Source of the DNA: Microcystis aeruginosa FD4
GTDB lineage: Bacteria > Cyanobacteriota > Cyanobacteriia > Cyanobacteriales > Microcystaceae
NCBI RefSeq assembly: GCF_009792235.1
Contig: NZ_CP046973.1
Location: forward strand, 4,836,001-4,900,000
DNA: 64,000 nt
Reading direction: 5' to 3'
The position numbers and the translations under genes are program-made. Below the pieces are notes generated by a model that had not been told where the DNA came from, searched no databases, and worked only from the letters and a program-made list of their open reading frames with translations. Positions 43,764 to 54,353 of this stretch are shown one piece after another; the first letter of the stretch is position 1, and the number at the start of each line of letters is the position of its first letter.

Positions 43764-45932
43764 ATGGCTAAAGCGTCTACCGTAACTTCCGAAATCGATC
43801 TTAAAGATTCGCAATATTACTTTAACCGAGAATTAAGCTGGTTAGAATTTAATCATCGCGTGCTTTATGAGGCACTTGATCCTCGGACTCCCCTACTAGA
43901 AAGATTAAAATTTACCGCCATTTTTTCTGCCAATCTCGACGAATTTTTTATGGTACGGGTGGCAGTTCTTAAACAACAGGTAGAGGCAAATGTAGCCGTT
44001 TTAAGTGCCGATGGTAGGACTCCCTCAGAACAGCTAACCGAGATAAGTAAGTGTCTGCGTCCCCTTGTCCAGCAACAGGATCATCTTTTTGAACACACCC
44101 TGAAAAACCTGTTAGTAGAACAGGGAATTCATCTGATTAACTATGTGGATTTACATCAAGAACAGCGCAATTATCTGCATAATTACTTTGAACAAAATAT
44201 TTTCCCCGTTTTAACTCCCCTCGCGGTCGATCCTAGTCATCCCTTTCCCTATATTTCTAATCTTAGTCTCAATTTAGCCGTAGTCGTTCGCGATCCCGAC
44301 ACCGATAAGGAACTGTTTGCCAGGGTGAAAGTACCACAGGTTTTCCCCCGTTTTCTGGCATTACCCAAGGAATTACGCCACCAAGACGGAAAAGCTTCGA
44401 TTTGGACGGGAGTACCGCTCGAACAGGTGGTAATGCACAATTTAGAGGCACTTTTCCCCGGCATGATCATTCAAGAATGTTATCCTTTTCGGGTGACACG
44501 CAACGCTGATATCTCCGTCGAAGAAGATGAGGCCGATGATTTATTATTAGCGATCGAGGAAGAAGTACGCAAGCGCCGCATCGGTAAATCGGCAGTACGT
44601 CTAGAAATTCACAGTTCTACCCCTAGCAATATTAAAGACCGGATCATGCGCGATCTGGGACTTGAGGAGATCGATGTTTACGATGTGGATGGACTGCTGG
44701 GACACAAGGATTTATTTTATTTTCTGTCTTTACCCTGTCCCGAACTGAAAGATTCGCCTTGGAATTCCGTCACCCCAGCGGTTTTACAGGGATTGCGGGA
44801 AATAGTTGACGGTAACGAAGACGGAATCCTAGAACAGGATGGCGAAGATATTTTTACTTTAATTCGCAATAACGATATTCTCGTTCATCACCCTTACCAT
44901 TCCTTTAGTGCCTCAGTACAACAGTTTATCGCCCAGGCTGCCCATGATGCCCATGTTTTAGCGATTAAAATGACTTTGTATCGTACTTCCGGAGATTCCC
45001 CGATTGTCAATTCCCTGATTGCAGCGGCCGAAAATGGTAAACAGGTAGCGGCGTTAGTAGAACTAAAAGCTCGCTTTGATGAGGAAAATAACATTACTTG
45101 GGCGAAAAAGCTGGAACAAGCCGGAGTTCACGTTGTTTATGGCTTAGTTGGTCTCAAAACCCATACGAAAGTGGTTCTCGTGGTCAGAAAAGAAGGGGAT
45201 AAAATCCGTCGTTATTTCCATATTGGCACGGGTAATTATAACCCAAAAACGGCTAAATTATACACTGATTTGGGTTTACTTAGCTGTCGCGAGGATTTGG
45301 GGGCAGATATCACCGATTTATTTAACTTTCTGACTGGATACTCCCGTCAGCAATCCTATCGCCAACTTTTAGTTGCTCCGGTGAGTTTGCGAAAACGGAT
45401 GTTGGCAATGATCGATCGCGAGGCCAAAAACTGTAAAAATGGCGGTACGGGGCGCATTGTCGCAAAAATGAACGCTCTTGTCGATAAACCGATTATAGAA
45501 GCCTTATACGCCGCTTCTCGTGCCGGTGTGCAGATTGACTTAATTATTCGCGGGATCTGTTGTTTACGGCCCGGATTGCCAGAAGTGAGCGATAATATCC
45601 GAGTAATTAGCATTATCGGCCGCTTTTTGGAACATTCCCGCATTTTTTACTTCTACAATGGTGGTCAGGAGGAGGTGTATATTGGTAGCGCCGATTGGAT
45701 GACGCGGAACCTGACTCGTCGCGTGGAAGCAGTGACACCCATCGCTGAACCAGCGATCGCCAAGGAACTGGAAGAAATTCTCGGCATCATGTTGTCAGAT
45801 AACCGACAAGCATGGGAATTACAATCCGATGGCAGTTATATTCAGCGTCGTCCTGACAATGAGGGACAGGAAAGCAGTACCCATGTAATTTTAATGGAAA
45901 AAGCCCTTAAATCTGCGGGTATTAGTCAATAG
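43764..45932 (+). CDS. ppk: Polyphosphate kinase 1
   Basis: 722 residues with the four PPK1 domains. The front is YYFNRELSWLEFNHRVLYEA. The autophosphorylated His lies in LVGLKTHTKVVLVVRKEGDK, the second His region in RRYFHIGTGNYNPKTAKLYT, and IYIGSADWMTRNL is in C2. It makes inorganic polyphosphate from ATP reversibly. No phosphatase partner is next to it. The start ATG follows an AT-rich region without a strong Shine-Dalgarno. Confidence 0.97.
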   Translation: MAKASTVTSEIDLKDSQYYFNRELSWLEFNHRVLYEALDPRTPLLERLKFTAIFSANLDEFFMVRVAVLKQQVEANVAVLSADGRTPSEQLTEISKCLRPLVQQQDHLFEHTLKNLLVEQGIHLINYVDLHQEQRNYLHNYFEQNIFPVLTPLAVDPSHPFPYISNLSLNLAVVVRDPDTDKELFARVKVPQVFPRFLALPKELRHQDGKASIWTGVPLEQVVMHNLEALFPGMIIQECYPFRVTRNADISVEEDEADDLLLAIEEEVRKRRIGKSAVRLEIHSSTPSNIKDRIMRDLGLEEIDVYDVDGLLGHKDLFYFLSLPCPELKDSPWNSVTPAVLQGLREIVDGNEDGILEQDGEDIFTLIRNNDILVHHPYHSFSASVQQFIAQAAHDAHVLAIKMTLYRTSGDSPIVNSLIAAAENGKQVAALVELKARFDEENNITWAKKLEQAGVHVVYGLVGLKTHTKVVLVVRKEGDKIRRYFHIGTGNYNPKTAKLYTDLGLLSCREDLGADITDLFNFLTGYSRQQSYRQLLVAPVSLRKRMLAMIDREAKNCKNGGTGRIVAKMNALVDKPIIEALYAASRAGVQIDLIIRGICCLRPGLPEVSDNIRVISIIGRFLEHSRIFYFYNGGQEEVYIGSADWMTRNLTRRVEAVTPIAEPAIAKELEEILGIMLSDNRQAWELQSDGSYIQRRPDNEGQESSTHVILMEKALKSAGISQ

Positions 45933-46247
45933 GAACAGTGATCAGTGATCAGTTATCAGTTATCAGTGGGTAAGTAATCAGTGATCAGATGTGATACTAA
46001 ATCCGGTTATTAAAAACTGATTATTTATTCTCCGTTTTGCATGAGTGCCTCTTGCATGAGTGCCTCTCCTGATATGTAGCCTATACTCAACGGATTTAGT
46101 ATGAGTTTTCGGTTCACTGATTACTGTTCACTGTTTACTGATCACTGGAAAAAGCTGACTAACTGGTTGAGAGGTTAAACAATCTCAAAAGCTGAGAGCA
46201 AGCATCTTGATCTGTATTTTCTCAACCAGTCAAATCAAGCAAGAATC
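45933..46247. other. Intergenic gap with heptamer and inverted repeats
   Basis: 315 bp between convergent ppk and the flavodiiron gene. TCAGTTA units lie at 45945-45970, a duplicated TTGCATGAGTGCCTCT at 46038-46066, and TGATTACTGTTCACTG-type units at 46117-46145. No ORF or clear terminator hairpin is seen. Confidence 0.7.
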
Positions 46248-47972
46248 CTAATAATAATTACCGACTTTGCGATGGTGAACGGCCGTTAAACTATCAGGTT
46301 TAGAAACGCGACCATCGGTGACTTTATTGTAAACAATCCAGTGGTCAGCACATTCCATGCGACTAACTACCTCACATTCTAAATAAGCGAGAGCATCAGC
46401 TAAAATTGGGGAACCATTATTAGCAATGCGAGTATTGACTCCTGCAAAACGATCTTCCCCCGGGCCGAAACGTTTTAAAAAGTGTTTCATCAGGGTTTGA
46501 TAATTGCCTTCTTCCAGAATATTTAAAATGAATTGATCCCCCACTTGCAGTAAAGACTCGATCGCCCGATCTTTGGCCACAGCAACGGTAAAACCAGGAG
46601 GATCAAAACTTGCTTGAGTTACCCAAGAAGCGACCATTGCCCCGCTTCTATCTCCTTTCTTGGTGGTAATAATATATAAACCACCGCTAATCCGTCCGAT
46701 GGCTTTATCAAGGTCAGTATCGAGGGATTTTCTTTGTTTAACCTTTACCTCTTGGGTTAATAGTTGTCCCATATCTGTACCCGCTTCTTCACAGCGTTGA
46801 TAGAGACTCTCGTTAGGAGTTTCTGTGCTACGAATGGGATCGAAAGCTTTGGTTAAACCAACTTCACGAAACTTATTAAATAGAGGTAAAATTGATTCAT
46901 CATCACCCCCTTGAGATTCAAACATTCCGAGGTATTGTTTGGGGTTAACCGAGGCGAGAATTGTGCCTAAATTACCCGTAATTTCTTGGGCATTAATACC
47001 AGAAACGGGGGGAGTACCGATGACGATTCCCACCGCAGAAGAAGCTAATTCTTTTACCTCTTGGGGATCGGCGGATTTCAGGTCTAGAGTTTCTACCGCC
47101 ACACCAGTTTTAGTAATACCTTTGGCAATCGATTGACAGAGGCGATCGCTATAACCATAATCGGAAATATAGAAAACAGCAATGGTTTTTTCTGCCTTAG
47201 TTTGTGCCTGACTCCAATCACGATAACGGGTCAATAATTCAGTAACATTATGTTTTAATACTGGTCCATGACCATTAGCCACGAGATTAATATTACCTAG
47301 GGGTTCCATCCGTTTCATCGCCGCTAGTACCGAACGAGCATTAGGAGCCATTAAACATTCATAATAGAAGCGATAATCTGGTTCAATAGCACTTAATTGC
47401 TCATCGTAAAGATCATCGGAACAATAGTGCATTCCGAAGGCATCACAGGTAAATAAAATTCCCGAACCGTGATCGTAGGTAAAAATAGTATCGGGCCAGT
47501 GTAAATTAGGAGCATTAACAAATTCGAGAATGTGACCATTGCCTAGGTCTAACTGATCACCATTTTTGACCAGTTGACGTTGAAAGGGATGATGAACTAA
47601 ATTCTCTAAAAACTGAATTGCTACTTTCGACCCAACGACGGTAATATTGGGAGCGAGTTGTAGCATATCTCTGACTAACCCACTGTGATCGGGTTCGGTA
47701 TGACTGATAATTAAATAATCGATTTCTTGGGGGTTAATTAATCCGTTGAGGCTATCAAAATATAGTTGACGGAATTTTTCGTGAGAGGTATCCACAAGGG
47801 CGATTTTTTCCCCACGAATCAGATAGGAGTTATAAGTCGTACCGTTTTGTAATCCGAATTCAATATCGAAGCGATCGCGATCCCAATCGAGGGAACGAAT
47901 AGCGGTGGTGTCTGTGGTGAGATTGGCCACCTGCACGGTGAGACGTTTTGTTTTGACTGGTGTGGCAACCAT
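46248..47972 (-). CDS. flv3: Flavodiiron protein (Flv1/Flv3 type)
   Basis: 574 residues in three domains: a metallo-beta-lactamase-like diiron site (SHTEPDHSG, H-x-E-x-D-H intact), a flavodoxin (VFYISDYGYSDRLCQSI) and a C-terminal flavin reductase (RSGAMVASWVTQASFDPPG). The N-terminus IRSLDWDRDRFDIEFGLQNG is typical of cyanobacterial Flv1/Flv3. Keeping the canonical ligands favours Flv3 over Flv1. It reduces O2 to water with photosystem I electrons. The symbol is probable, not certain; no second flv gene is nearby. Confidence 0.8.
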   Translation of the reverse strand: MVATPVKTKRLTVQVANLTTDTTAIRSLDWDRDRFDIEFGLQNGTTYNSYLIRGEKIALVDTSHEKFRQLYFDSLNGLINPQEIDYLIISHTEPDHSGLVRDMLQLAPNITVVGSKVAIQFLENLVHHPFQRQLVKNGDQLDLGNGHILEFVNAPNLHWPDTIFTYDHGSGILFTCDAFGMHYCSDDLYDEQLSAIEPDYRFYYECLMAPNARSVLAAMKRMEPLGNINLVANGHGPVLKHNVTELLTRYRDWSQAQTKAEKTIAVFYISDYGYSDRLCQSIAKGITKTGVAVETLDLKSADPQEVKELASSAVGIVIGTPPVSGINAQEITGNLGTILASVNPKQYLGMFESQGGDDESILPLFNKFREVGLTKAFDPIRSTETPNESLYQRCEEAGTDMGQLLTQEVKVKQRKSLDTDLDKAIGRISGGLYIITTKKGDRSGAMVASWVTQASFDPPGFTVAVAKDRAIESLLQVGDQFILNILEEGNYQTLMKHFLKRFGPGEDRFAGVNTRIANNGSPILADALAYLECEVVSRMECADHWIVYNKVTDGRVSKPDSLTAVHHRKVGNYY

Positions 47973-48110
47973 CGAACCCCTCCTTATTGTTAAGTTTTTT
48001 ATACTTTGTCTCTATTGTGCCACGAGGAAATTAAGTATGGAGATACCCCAAACAAAAAAATGATCGCCACAACAGTGAGCGATCGAACGACTGACAACTG
48101 ACAAACAACC

Positions 48111-48380
48111 CTAATAATTCCATCTTGCTCCTTTTTCGCCACTGCTTTGCCACCCCTTCCCGTTCCGAGCGTCGAGATGAACGAAACCGCGCCGCGCCCC
48201 ATACCCTAACGCCCCGAACCAGTGCAGATGCAGCCAAGCTTGAAACTTAGCCAAAGAAGCGGGATTACTCGGGCGAATATCGGCCGCGCGACCCTAAAGG
48301 TGGTGAGAGTTAGACGCGCCCCCGACGGCGCGATTAACGATAGCGGTATTCGCTTGAGTGAGATACAGACCATCGTCTTG
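48111..48380 (-). pseudogene. M15-family peptidase C-terminal fragment
   Basis: Minus-strand frame: DGLYLTQANTAIVNRAVGGA, then SNSHHL, a TAG stop, GRAADIRPSNPASLAKFQAW, then GALGYGARRGFVHLDARNGK and WNY-stop. The HxxxxAxD-type and HLD zinc-ligand motifs identify a D-Ala-D-Ala/M15A-like peptidase. The N-terminus is missing and a TAG interrupts it, so it is dead. Confidence 0.75.
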
Positions 48381-48503
48381 CCTAGACTGACTTATAGCTT
48401 GTTGCAGTATACCTCATTCGACTGCATACCGCTATATGTTATTCCCCAACAATCTGCTTTGTTGTTAGGATTCATTGATAGCCAAGGCAATTTTACCTTG
48501 AAT

Positions 48504-49932
48504 GTCGGATTGAAGGCTCTCGGTTTTACCTCGGAGATGAAAATCCGACCAATATTAAGACAGCGAAGCACAGCTAATATTCGCTCTTAGTCTTGGTTTT
48601 CAACGAGATTAAACGTAGCCCTGTGAGTTTTAACGTAAACAGCTTTCAGGCTCTTGACAGTCTGTGGACTGAAGGTGATATACTGTTAATATAAACCATT
48701 GAGAGGTCGGTTCAATGGGAGTCATAGAGTTTAAGCTAAAAGTCTCACAACAGCAACAGGTAGCCAGCTCTGAGGCTATAAGAATTGGGCAATTTGTTAG
48801 AAATAAATGTCTAAGGTTCTGGATGGACTCTACTAAAGAAGACCAAGTAAATTATGCTTCTTTGTGTCGTTACGTTACCGAATTAAGCAAGAACTCTGAT
48901 TTCCCTTTTCTGGTCAATCTCAACTCTATGGCTCGTTAAGCCAGTGGCGAAAGAGCGTGGTTTGCCATCTCCCGTTTCTACCACAATTGTCAAAAAGGTT
49001 TAGCCAAGAAAGGCTATCCTAAATTCAAAAAGTATTCTCGGTCGGTCGAGTACAAATCTTCTGGCTGGAAAATCACAGAAGATAAAAAGTTTATCCAGAT
49101 CACGGATAAAACAGGGATAGGTAAATTAAAGCTGCTCGGCAGTTTTAACCGTGACATTCTTGATAAATCTTCCATCAAAAGAGTTAGGCCCCTTAAAAGA
49201 GCAGACGGGTTCTATTGTCAATTTGTCTTAGACATTGAGCGGATAGAACCTCTTGAATCTACAGGAAAAGAAGTGGGGATTGACTTAGGACTAAACCATT
49301 TCTTGACTGATTCCAATGGAGATAAAGTTGATAACCCTCGGTTTCTTCGTCAAGCAGAAAAACGCTTGAGGAAAGCTCAACGCCAGCTTTCTAAAAAGAA
49401 AAAGGGAAGTCAAAAACGTCAACAACAAAAATCTCAAGTAGGTCGCCTTCATTTAAAAGTTTCTCGACAACGTAAAGATTTTGCCGTTAAGACAGCAAAA
49501 GCGTTAATCCAATCTAACGATTTGGTAGTCTATGAAGACTTGAAGGTTTCTCCTATGGTGAAAAATAGAAAGCTTGCTAAGTCTATTAGTGATGCAAGTT
49601 GGTCTATGTTCACCAATTGGTTGGACTACTTTGGACAAATACACGGGAAGTTCGTTATAGCGGTCAATCCACAATATACAAGTCAAGAATGTTCTAATTG
49701 TGGTTCCATTGTCAAGAAAACATTGTCTGTTAGAACTCATATTTGTTCTTGTGGATGTGTTTTAGACAGAGATGAAAACGCTGCTATAAACATCCTCGCA
49801 CGCGCAAATACTGTCGGGCGGACAGAAATTCAAGCCCGACTACAGACTACCCACTGTCTATTAAGCTTTCGCTTAATAGATAAGGTAACTGGATGAACAG
49901 GGAATCCCTCCCATGAGTGCGATGGGAGCGTC
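48504..49932 (+). mobile_element. IS200/IS605-family element (tnpB only), 1429 bp
   Basis: Left end: hairpin GTCGGAT/ATCCGAC (48504-48550), then CAATATTAAGACAGCGAAGC, homologous to the left end of the 30666-32040 element. Right end GGGAGCGTC finishes at 49932. Its tnpB carries a nonsense codon. A sigma70-like promoter, TTGACA at 48653 and TATACT at about 48678 (19-bp spacer), could drive the gene. Confidence 0.8.
48715..49896 (+). pseudogene. tnpB: TnpB with a single internal stop
   Basis: Residues 1-74 are intact, then TAA at 48937-48939 (NLNSMAR-stop-ASGERAW; sister copies have Q), then the frame continues unchanged to the end. All catalytic motifs remain in the second part: GIDLGLNHFLTD, VVYEDLKVSPM and DRDENAAIN, plus CSNCGSI and CSCGC. 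A CAA to TAA change probably inactivated it. Confidence 0.85.
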
Positions 49933-50416
49933 AATGATTGTCTATCTATTTCGCGAGAGCATCAAAAAAATCGCCGGACCAGAAACGGGCATTTTTATGC
50001 TCGTGGTTTTAGTAATCGGGGGTTTAAATTGGATGTCGGTGGCGCGATTGGTGCGGGGAAATTTTTTAAAATTACGGGAGATGGAGTTTATCTCAGCCGC
50101 GATTGCTTTGGGGGCCACTCCTTTGCGTTTAATCCTGGTGCATTTATTACCTAATGTTTTGGGACTGATGATCGTGGCCGCCACTTTAGCCGTGGGTAAT
50201 GGGATTATTACCGAGTCCACGCTGAGTTTTTTGGGTTTGGGTTTCCCCCCCGATGTACCGACTTGGGGACAAATGTTATTTAAAGCTAAAGATTACTTGA
50301 CAACTGCTCCTCACTTGGTCATTTTTCCCGCCCTAGCTATTGTGATCACGGTGTTAAGTATTAATTTTATCGGTGACGGTTTGCGGGATGTCTTCGATCC
50401 TAAAAGTTTTAGTTAG
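49933..50416 (+). pseudogene. Dipeptide/oligopeptide ABC permease (DppC) C-terminal fragment
   Basis: The frame gives FRESIKKIAGPETGIFMLVV, then MSVARLVRGNFLKLREMEFI, then AAIALGATPLRLILVHLLPN and TESTLSFLGLGFPPDVPTWG. The EAA loop and the C-terminal helix of a DppC/OppC permease are recognisable, but the N-terminal helices are gone. Its 5' side is replaced by the IS at 48504-49932, and the bases upstream of the IS are not dppC-like. Confidence 0.85.
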
Positions 50417-50985
50417 GGGTTGGGTGTTGAGCGGTGATGGTGATATCCCTCTTCTATCACTCTAGGGAACGGGAAGACAGAAATGACAGGGAAAAACGGA
50501 TTCTAACAGAGAATTTATCAGTCGAAAAGAAAAGTAATCAATTAATCGAGGAGTAAAAAAACACAGAGCCAAGCTTTTAAGGCTCTACCGAACCTGTCAT
50601 GTAAAACTATCAATAACTCATGCTTGTAAAGCTTGTATACTAAGACTTTGAGTTTTTGTTAGATTGATATTTATTAACTTTAGAGCATTGCTAGGCCGAG
50701 AGTAGGGTCGTTTCATTCTCTCAAATGTCATTCTCTCCAATCTTTATCTGGCAACGTTTTTAGTCGATTTCTCGGAATAAATATCTGAAAAATTTTTTTT
50801 AAACGTCGTGCTTTGCTTACCTCATAAGCGATTAAAGGTAGCAAAAAAAAGAATTAGATTCGGAGAATGAATCAGCCCTACCCTGACAGAAGAGGGATGT
50901 ATATTTGATCAAAAGCTATCTGCTTGCTACTGAATTTTTGATGCGTCAGGGAGGCATCCCACCGCCAAATATCGCCAATTTCCCC
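50417..50985. other. 569-bp gap without genes
   Basis: A weak hairpin AGAGCC/GGCTCT lies at 50565-50586, and CCCTGAC (50881) is matched by GTCAGGG (50945). TTTTTTTAAACG-rich AT segments follow. I see no ORF and no clear promoter; the end may hold the hfq terminator on the minus strand. Confidence 0.6.
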
Positions 50986-51198
50986 CTAGGCTTTAGGTTT
51001 TAAATAAACCAGAGACTGTTGCCAAATTAAAGTGGGTTTATCGTAGTGATCAACCAGGTATAGACAGTTAACATCTTGCCAAAGGATGCGACCAACGAGG
51101 AGATCATCGGTGCTCAACTTAATTTCTACTTCCTGTTTCTCTTGAATATAGCTCTGTACTTGTCTAATACTCGGTAGACCGGGATCGAATTGAGACAT
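50986..51198 (-). CDS. hfq: Cyanobacterial Hfq
   Basis: 70 residues from ATG 51198, chosen because it matches the family start MSQFDPGLPSIRQVQSYIQE; a longer frame to 51282 overlaps dapF. Sm1 is LLVGRILWQDVNCLYLVD, and Sm2 (LIWQQSLVYLKP) is degenerate, as usual in cyanobacteria. It is known to bind pilus proteins and to affect motility rather than classical sRNA pairing. Divergent with dapF, a conserved cyanobacterial arrangement. Confidence 0.85.
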   Translation of the reverse strand: MSQFDPGLPSIRQVQSYIQEKQEVEIKLSTDDLLVGRILWQDVNCLYLVDHYDKPTLIWQQSLVYLKPKA

Positions 51199-51262
51199 AA
51201 TGAGTTTATCGATGAGGTGTTCATCCTCTATTATTATTCCTGTTGAGCAGCTTTTATTGACC

Positions 51263-52108
51263 ATGAAAATCCCCTTCACCAAATATCAAGGCCTGGGCAA
51301 TGATTTTATTTTGATAGATAACCGTCACAGTCCCGAACCCCTGATCAGAGCGGAAATGGCCGTGGCTATGTGCGATCGACATTTTGGGGTCGGTGCTGAT
51401 GGCGTGATTTTTGTGCTTCCCGGCCAAGCAGAAACCGACTACACCATGAGAATTTTCAACTCTGATGGTTCGGAACCGGAAATGTGTGGTAACGGTATTC
51501 GCTGTCTAGCCCAATTTATTAGCCGTTTAGAGGCTAACAACAGTATTGGGCAAACCTATCGCATTCATACTCTAGCAGGAACGATGATTCCCCGTTTAGA
51601 AGCCAACGAACAGGTGACGGTCGATATGGGGCCGCCGCAACTGCTAGGCAGTGAAATCCCCACCACCTTGGTCAACTGGACCGAAAAAACCCTCGCTGTT
51701 CCCCTAGAGGTGGAGGGCAAAGATTGGTTAATTACTTGCGTTAGTATGGGTAATCCCCACTGTGTCACTTTTGTCGATGATCTGGCCTCTATTCCCCTAG
51801 AAACTATCGGGCCAAAATTTGAGCATCATCCAGTTTTTCCCCAACGGACTAATGTGGAGTTCGTAGAAGTAATCGCGCCGGATTATATGAAGATGCGTGT
51901 CTGGGAAAGAGGAGCGGGAATTACTCTCGCTTGCGGTACTGGTGCTTGTGCTGTGGTGGTGGCGGCCGTGTTAACGGCAAAATGCGATCGCTGTTGTACC
52001 GTGGAACTACCCGGTGGTTGTCTTCAGATTCACTGGTGCGAAACTGATAACCGGGTTTACATGACCGGTTCAGCTAAGGCTGTTTTTGAGGGCATTTACC
52101 CCATCTGA
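51263..52108 (+). CDS. dapF: Diaminopimelate epimerase
   Basis: 281 residues from ATG 51263 (KIPFTKYQGLGNDFILIDNR). The two catalytic cysteines are in GSEPEMCGNGIRC and GITLACGTGACAVVV. It converts LL-DAP to meso-DAP for lysine and peptidoglycan. The 64-bp gap to hfq must hold both promoters. Length and motifs are normal. Confidence 0.97.
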   Translation: MKIPFTKYQGLGNDFILIDNRHSPEPLIRAEMAVAMCDRHFGVGADGVIFVLPGQAETDYTMRIFNSDGSEPEMCGNGIRCLAQFISRLEANNSIGQTYRIHTLAGTMIPRLEANEQVTVDMGPPQLLGSEIPTTLVNWTEKTLAVPLEVEGKDWLITCVSMGNPHCVTFVDDLASIPLETIGPKFEHHPVFPQRTNVEFVEVIAPDYMKMRVWERGAGITLACGTGACAVVVAAVLTAKCDRCCTVELPGGCLQIHWCETDNRVYMTGSAKAVFEGIYPI

Positions 52109-52166
52109 ATCACCCCTCCCGAGCGGGGACTGAACTCCCCGCTCGGCGCGACGGGATTGTCGATTC

Positions 52167-52379
52167 TTAGAGACTGGTAATCCAAGCAATGATTCCTTTA
52201 CCGGTTAACACTTCAATGGCCAAAAGAGAGACAAAGCCAATCATAGCTAGTCTGCCATTCAATTTTTCAGCGTTTTTGGTAAAACCAAGACTGCTAGAAC
52301 TATCAACGTACATTTTCGGTTCGACAGCAAAATTATTCAGTCTTCCTTGTTCTTCGGTGGTGTAGCCGCGGGCAGTCAT
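52167..52379 (-). CDS. hli: High-light-inducible protein (HLIP)
   Basis: 70 residues with one chlorophyll-binding helix: AEKLNGRLAMIGFVSLLAIE (ExxNGRxAMxGF motif) and an N-terminal extension. It binds chlorophyll at photosystem II or the thylakoid and protects against excess light. The symbol is given at the family level. Confidence 0.92.
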   Translation of the reverse strand: MTARGYTTEEQGRLNNFAVEPKMYVDSSSSLGFTKNAEKLNGRLAMIGFVSLLAIEVLTGKGIIAWITSL

Positions 52380-52633
52380 GAGGAGGCTCCTTTTGTATGC
52401 TTATGTTAAATATCGTAACACATTGTTAAGTTATGTTGCAAATTTTAACAAAAAATTTCTTGAGACTCAGAAAACCTCGATGGGGTAGTCAGTCAACGGC
52501 AAGGTTCTCAGCTGTCAGGGTAAGCTGCCCGCACATTTAAATTGCTTGTTGAGATGAGGCAAAAGGCAAGGGGGACGGGGGAGATTCAGCTAATCTAAGG
52601 ATAGGCGATTGTCAATCTATACAGATAAAGATT

Positions 52634-52812
52634 GGCTCTCTTGGAGTTATGGTGATCAGCTTATCTGAGCGAAGAAAGGGCGTACGCTATACTCCCCTAC
52701 CAATCACACCACGCGCGGCCGTAGGGGCGCAACGTGGTCAGTGAGTTGATCGAACTGCTTGCGCCCATAATGTGACATGGTGAACATTTTTCAGCCAATG
52801 TCCAAGAGAGCC
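52634..52812. mobile_element. 179-bp MITE with GGCTCTCTTGGA ends
   Basis: Perfect 12-bp inverted repeats: GGCTCTCTTGGA (52634-52645) and TCCAAGAGAGCC (52801-52812). Inside lies a 46-nt hairpin repeat (52721-52766) that recurs at 54553-54598. No gene. It lies within the 620-bp gap 52380-52999. Confidence 0.75.
52721..52766. repeat. 46-nt hairpin repeat, copy 1
   Basis: Starts GTAGGGGCGCA and ends TGCGCCC; the ends pair. Copy 2 is at 54553-54598 with a few substitutions. Confidence 0.7.
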
Positions 52813-52999
52813 TCAAGATTTTAGGTATTGTCAGCTTTCCAAACCCAATATTTTTGCAAAACTGAGATGCACCCTGGGAAGTTGTGTCATCTCATCATCA
52901 TCAATTACGATTGAGGTGGGTGTGGTTGATTCTTTGCTGACGAGTAGCGGTTGACTATAAGCTATCCGAGGAAAACAATTAAAAACCGCTAAAGTTCCT

Positions 53000-54309
53000 G
53001 GCTCTTCGTTGCTCTTTATGCTAAATCAACAGACAAGATGCCAAGACAACATACTTCTAACCCAAAAATTCCGAAAGTTTCTCAAGCCATAGCCTCTTCG
53101 TTTTATTAGTTTAAGTTTATTGTTGATTCCCTCGACCACCCCATTCGTTTCCTTCGCTCGAAATAACTAATGATTTCTCCAAACCAGTTTCGGATTGTTT
53201 GATAACTCTTGGTAAAAATACTGGAGGATTTTGCCAACCATTCCGAGATGGATAGCAGTCCTTCTGTCGGATTCTCTGAGGTTTCATAAATCTTTCTGAA
53301 TTCTTCCTTTAATTCCTGCATCTTTTTCAAATTTGGTCAATTTTCTTTGATAGCTTCTAGTTTGATTTTTTGGGTTTCCGTTAAATCTTCTTCATTTTTT
53401 AACCGGCTATATTTACTTCGCTTTAAAACTTCTAGCTTCGCTTCTTTTTCCGCTTTCTGTTTTTTATTTTTCTGCGCTGACCCGGCTCTTTTTTCTGCGG
53501 CTCGACTGAGCATCGCCGAACGTCTCTTCTCTGTTCGTCTAACTCTTGATTAATTTGTTTCATTACATGGAATCTATCGGCGACTACCTCGGCCGATGGC
53601 ATCAATTCTTTCACTAAATTTTTATAGGTTAGCCAAAGGTCTATGCTCACTTCTTCAATTGGCCCTAACACCTCTTTCCCCCAGCCTGTAAGCGTTTTTC
53701 TCAACTCATGTTGTGTTCGCTTCTCTATAATAGCATTAGTTTTCCCGTATCTAAATCTACTAAAACTGCTTTTTAGCAGTCAGCTTTTTTATTTCTGCTC
53801 TCCACTTCCCCTGCTCCCCTGCTCCCTGCTCCCCACTTCCCATCGTTTACTGGCGACAAAATCTAACTTCTCACTAAAGGGTTTCTGACAATTATCGCCC
53901 TTAAATTGACGACGATTAACTTGTAGTTATACTGGTTGTCCTGAGAGCGGTAAATCTTTGACTAAATGTCGATGATTTTGGTGTAGTTTATCGCTCTCTA
54001 ATCCACAACGAGGACAGGTCGCTTTTTGATTTTTCGATTCGATTCGTCAGACTATACCGATATTTTCTAGGTGTCGATAGCCTTGAATAGAGGTTCCTTC
54101 TAGGTTCAAAAATTTGTCAAGTATCATCAGTAAAATACTCTGGTTTTTGAGTAAGATATCAAATCTTAACTCGATTGTCTATCTTTTGGTGTTAACCTGC
54201 TTGCGCCTTAAGTCCTTCCCCCTATGGATTTCAGCTACTTTTAGGCGTAGGCAATCTCATCGAATTTTATTTTTAGTTAATTATTTGCATAACAAATCCC
54301 GAAGAGCTC
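53000..54309 (-). mobile_element. Second ISL3 element, degraded
   Basis: GGCTCTTCG at 53000 and GAAGAGCTC at 54301-54309 are the ends. The transposase is in pieces: C-terminal FRKIYETSENPTEGLLSISE (53106-53330), DDE part VSIDLWLTYKNLVKELMPSA (53432-53704, with VVADRFHVMKQINQE), and a degenerate zinc-finger region near 53990-54060. Frames are broken by stops. It is only distantly similar to the ISL3 at 42140. Confidence 0.75.
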
Positions 54310-54353
54310 TCCTATTGGTGACTTTCCCTCACCTATGGTGAGCAGCAGCAGTT

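Noticed and set aside
48222..48590. Plus-strand 122-codon ORF with LLLGFIDSQGNF, resembling a LAGLIDADG motif
   Set aside because: The frame crosses antisense M15 debris and the IS left end. The motif lies in a short stretch only; no second motif or homing-endonuclease core.
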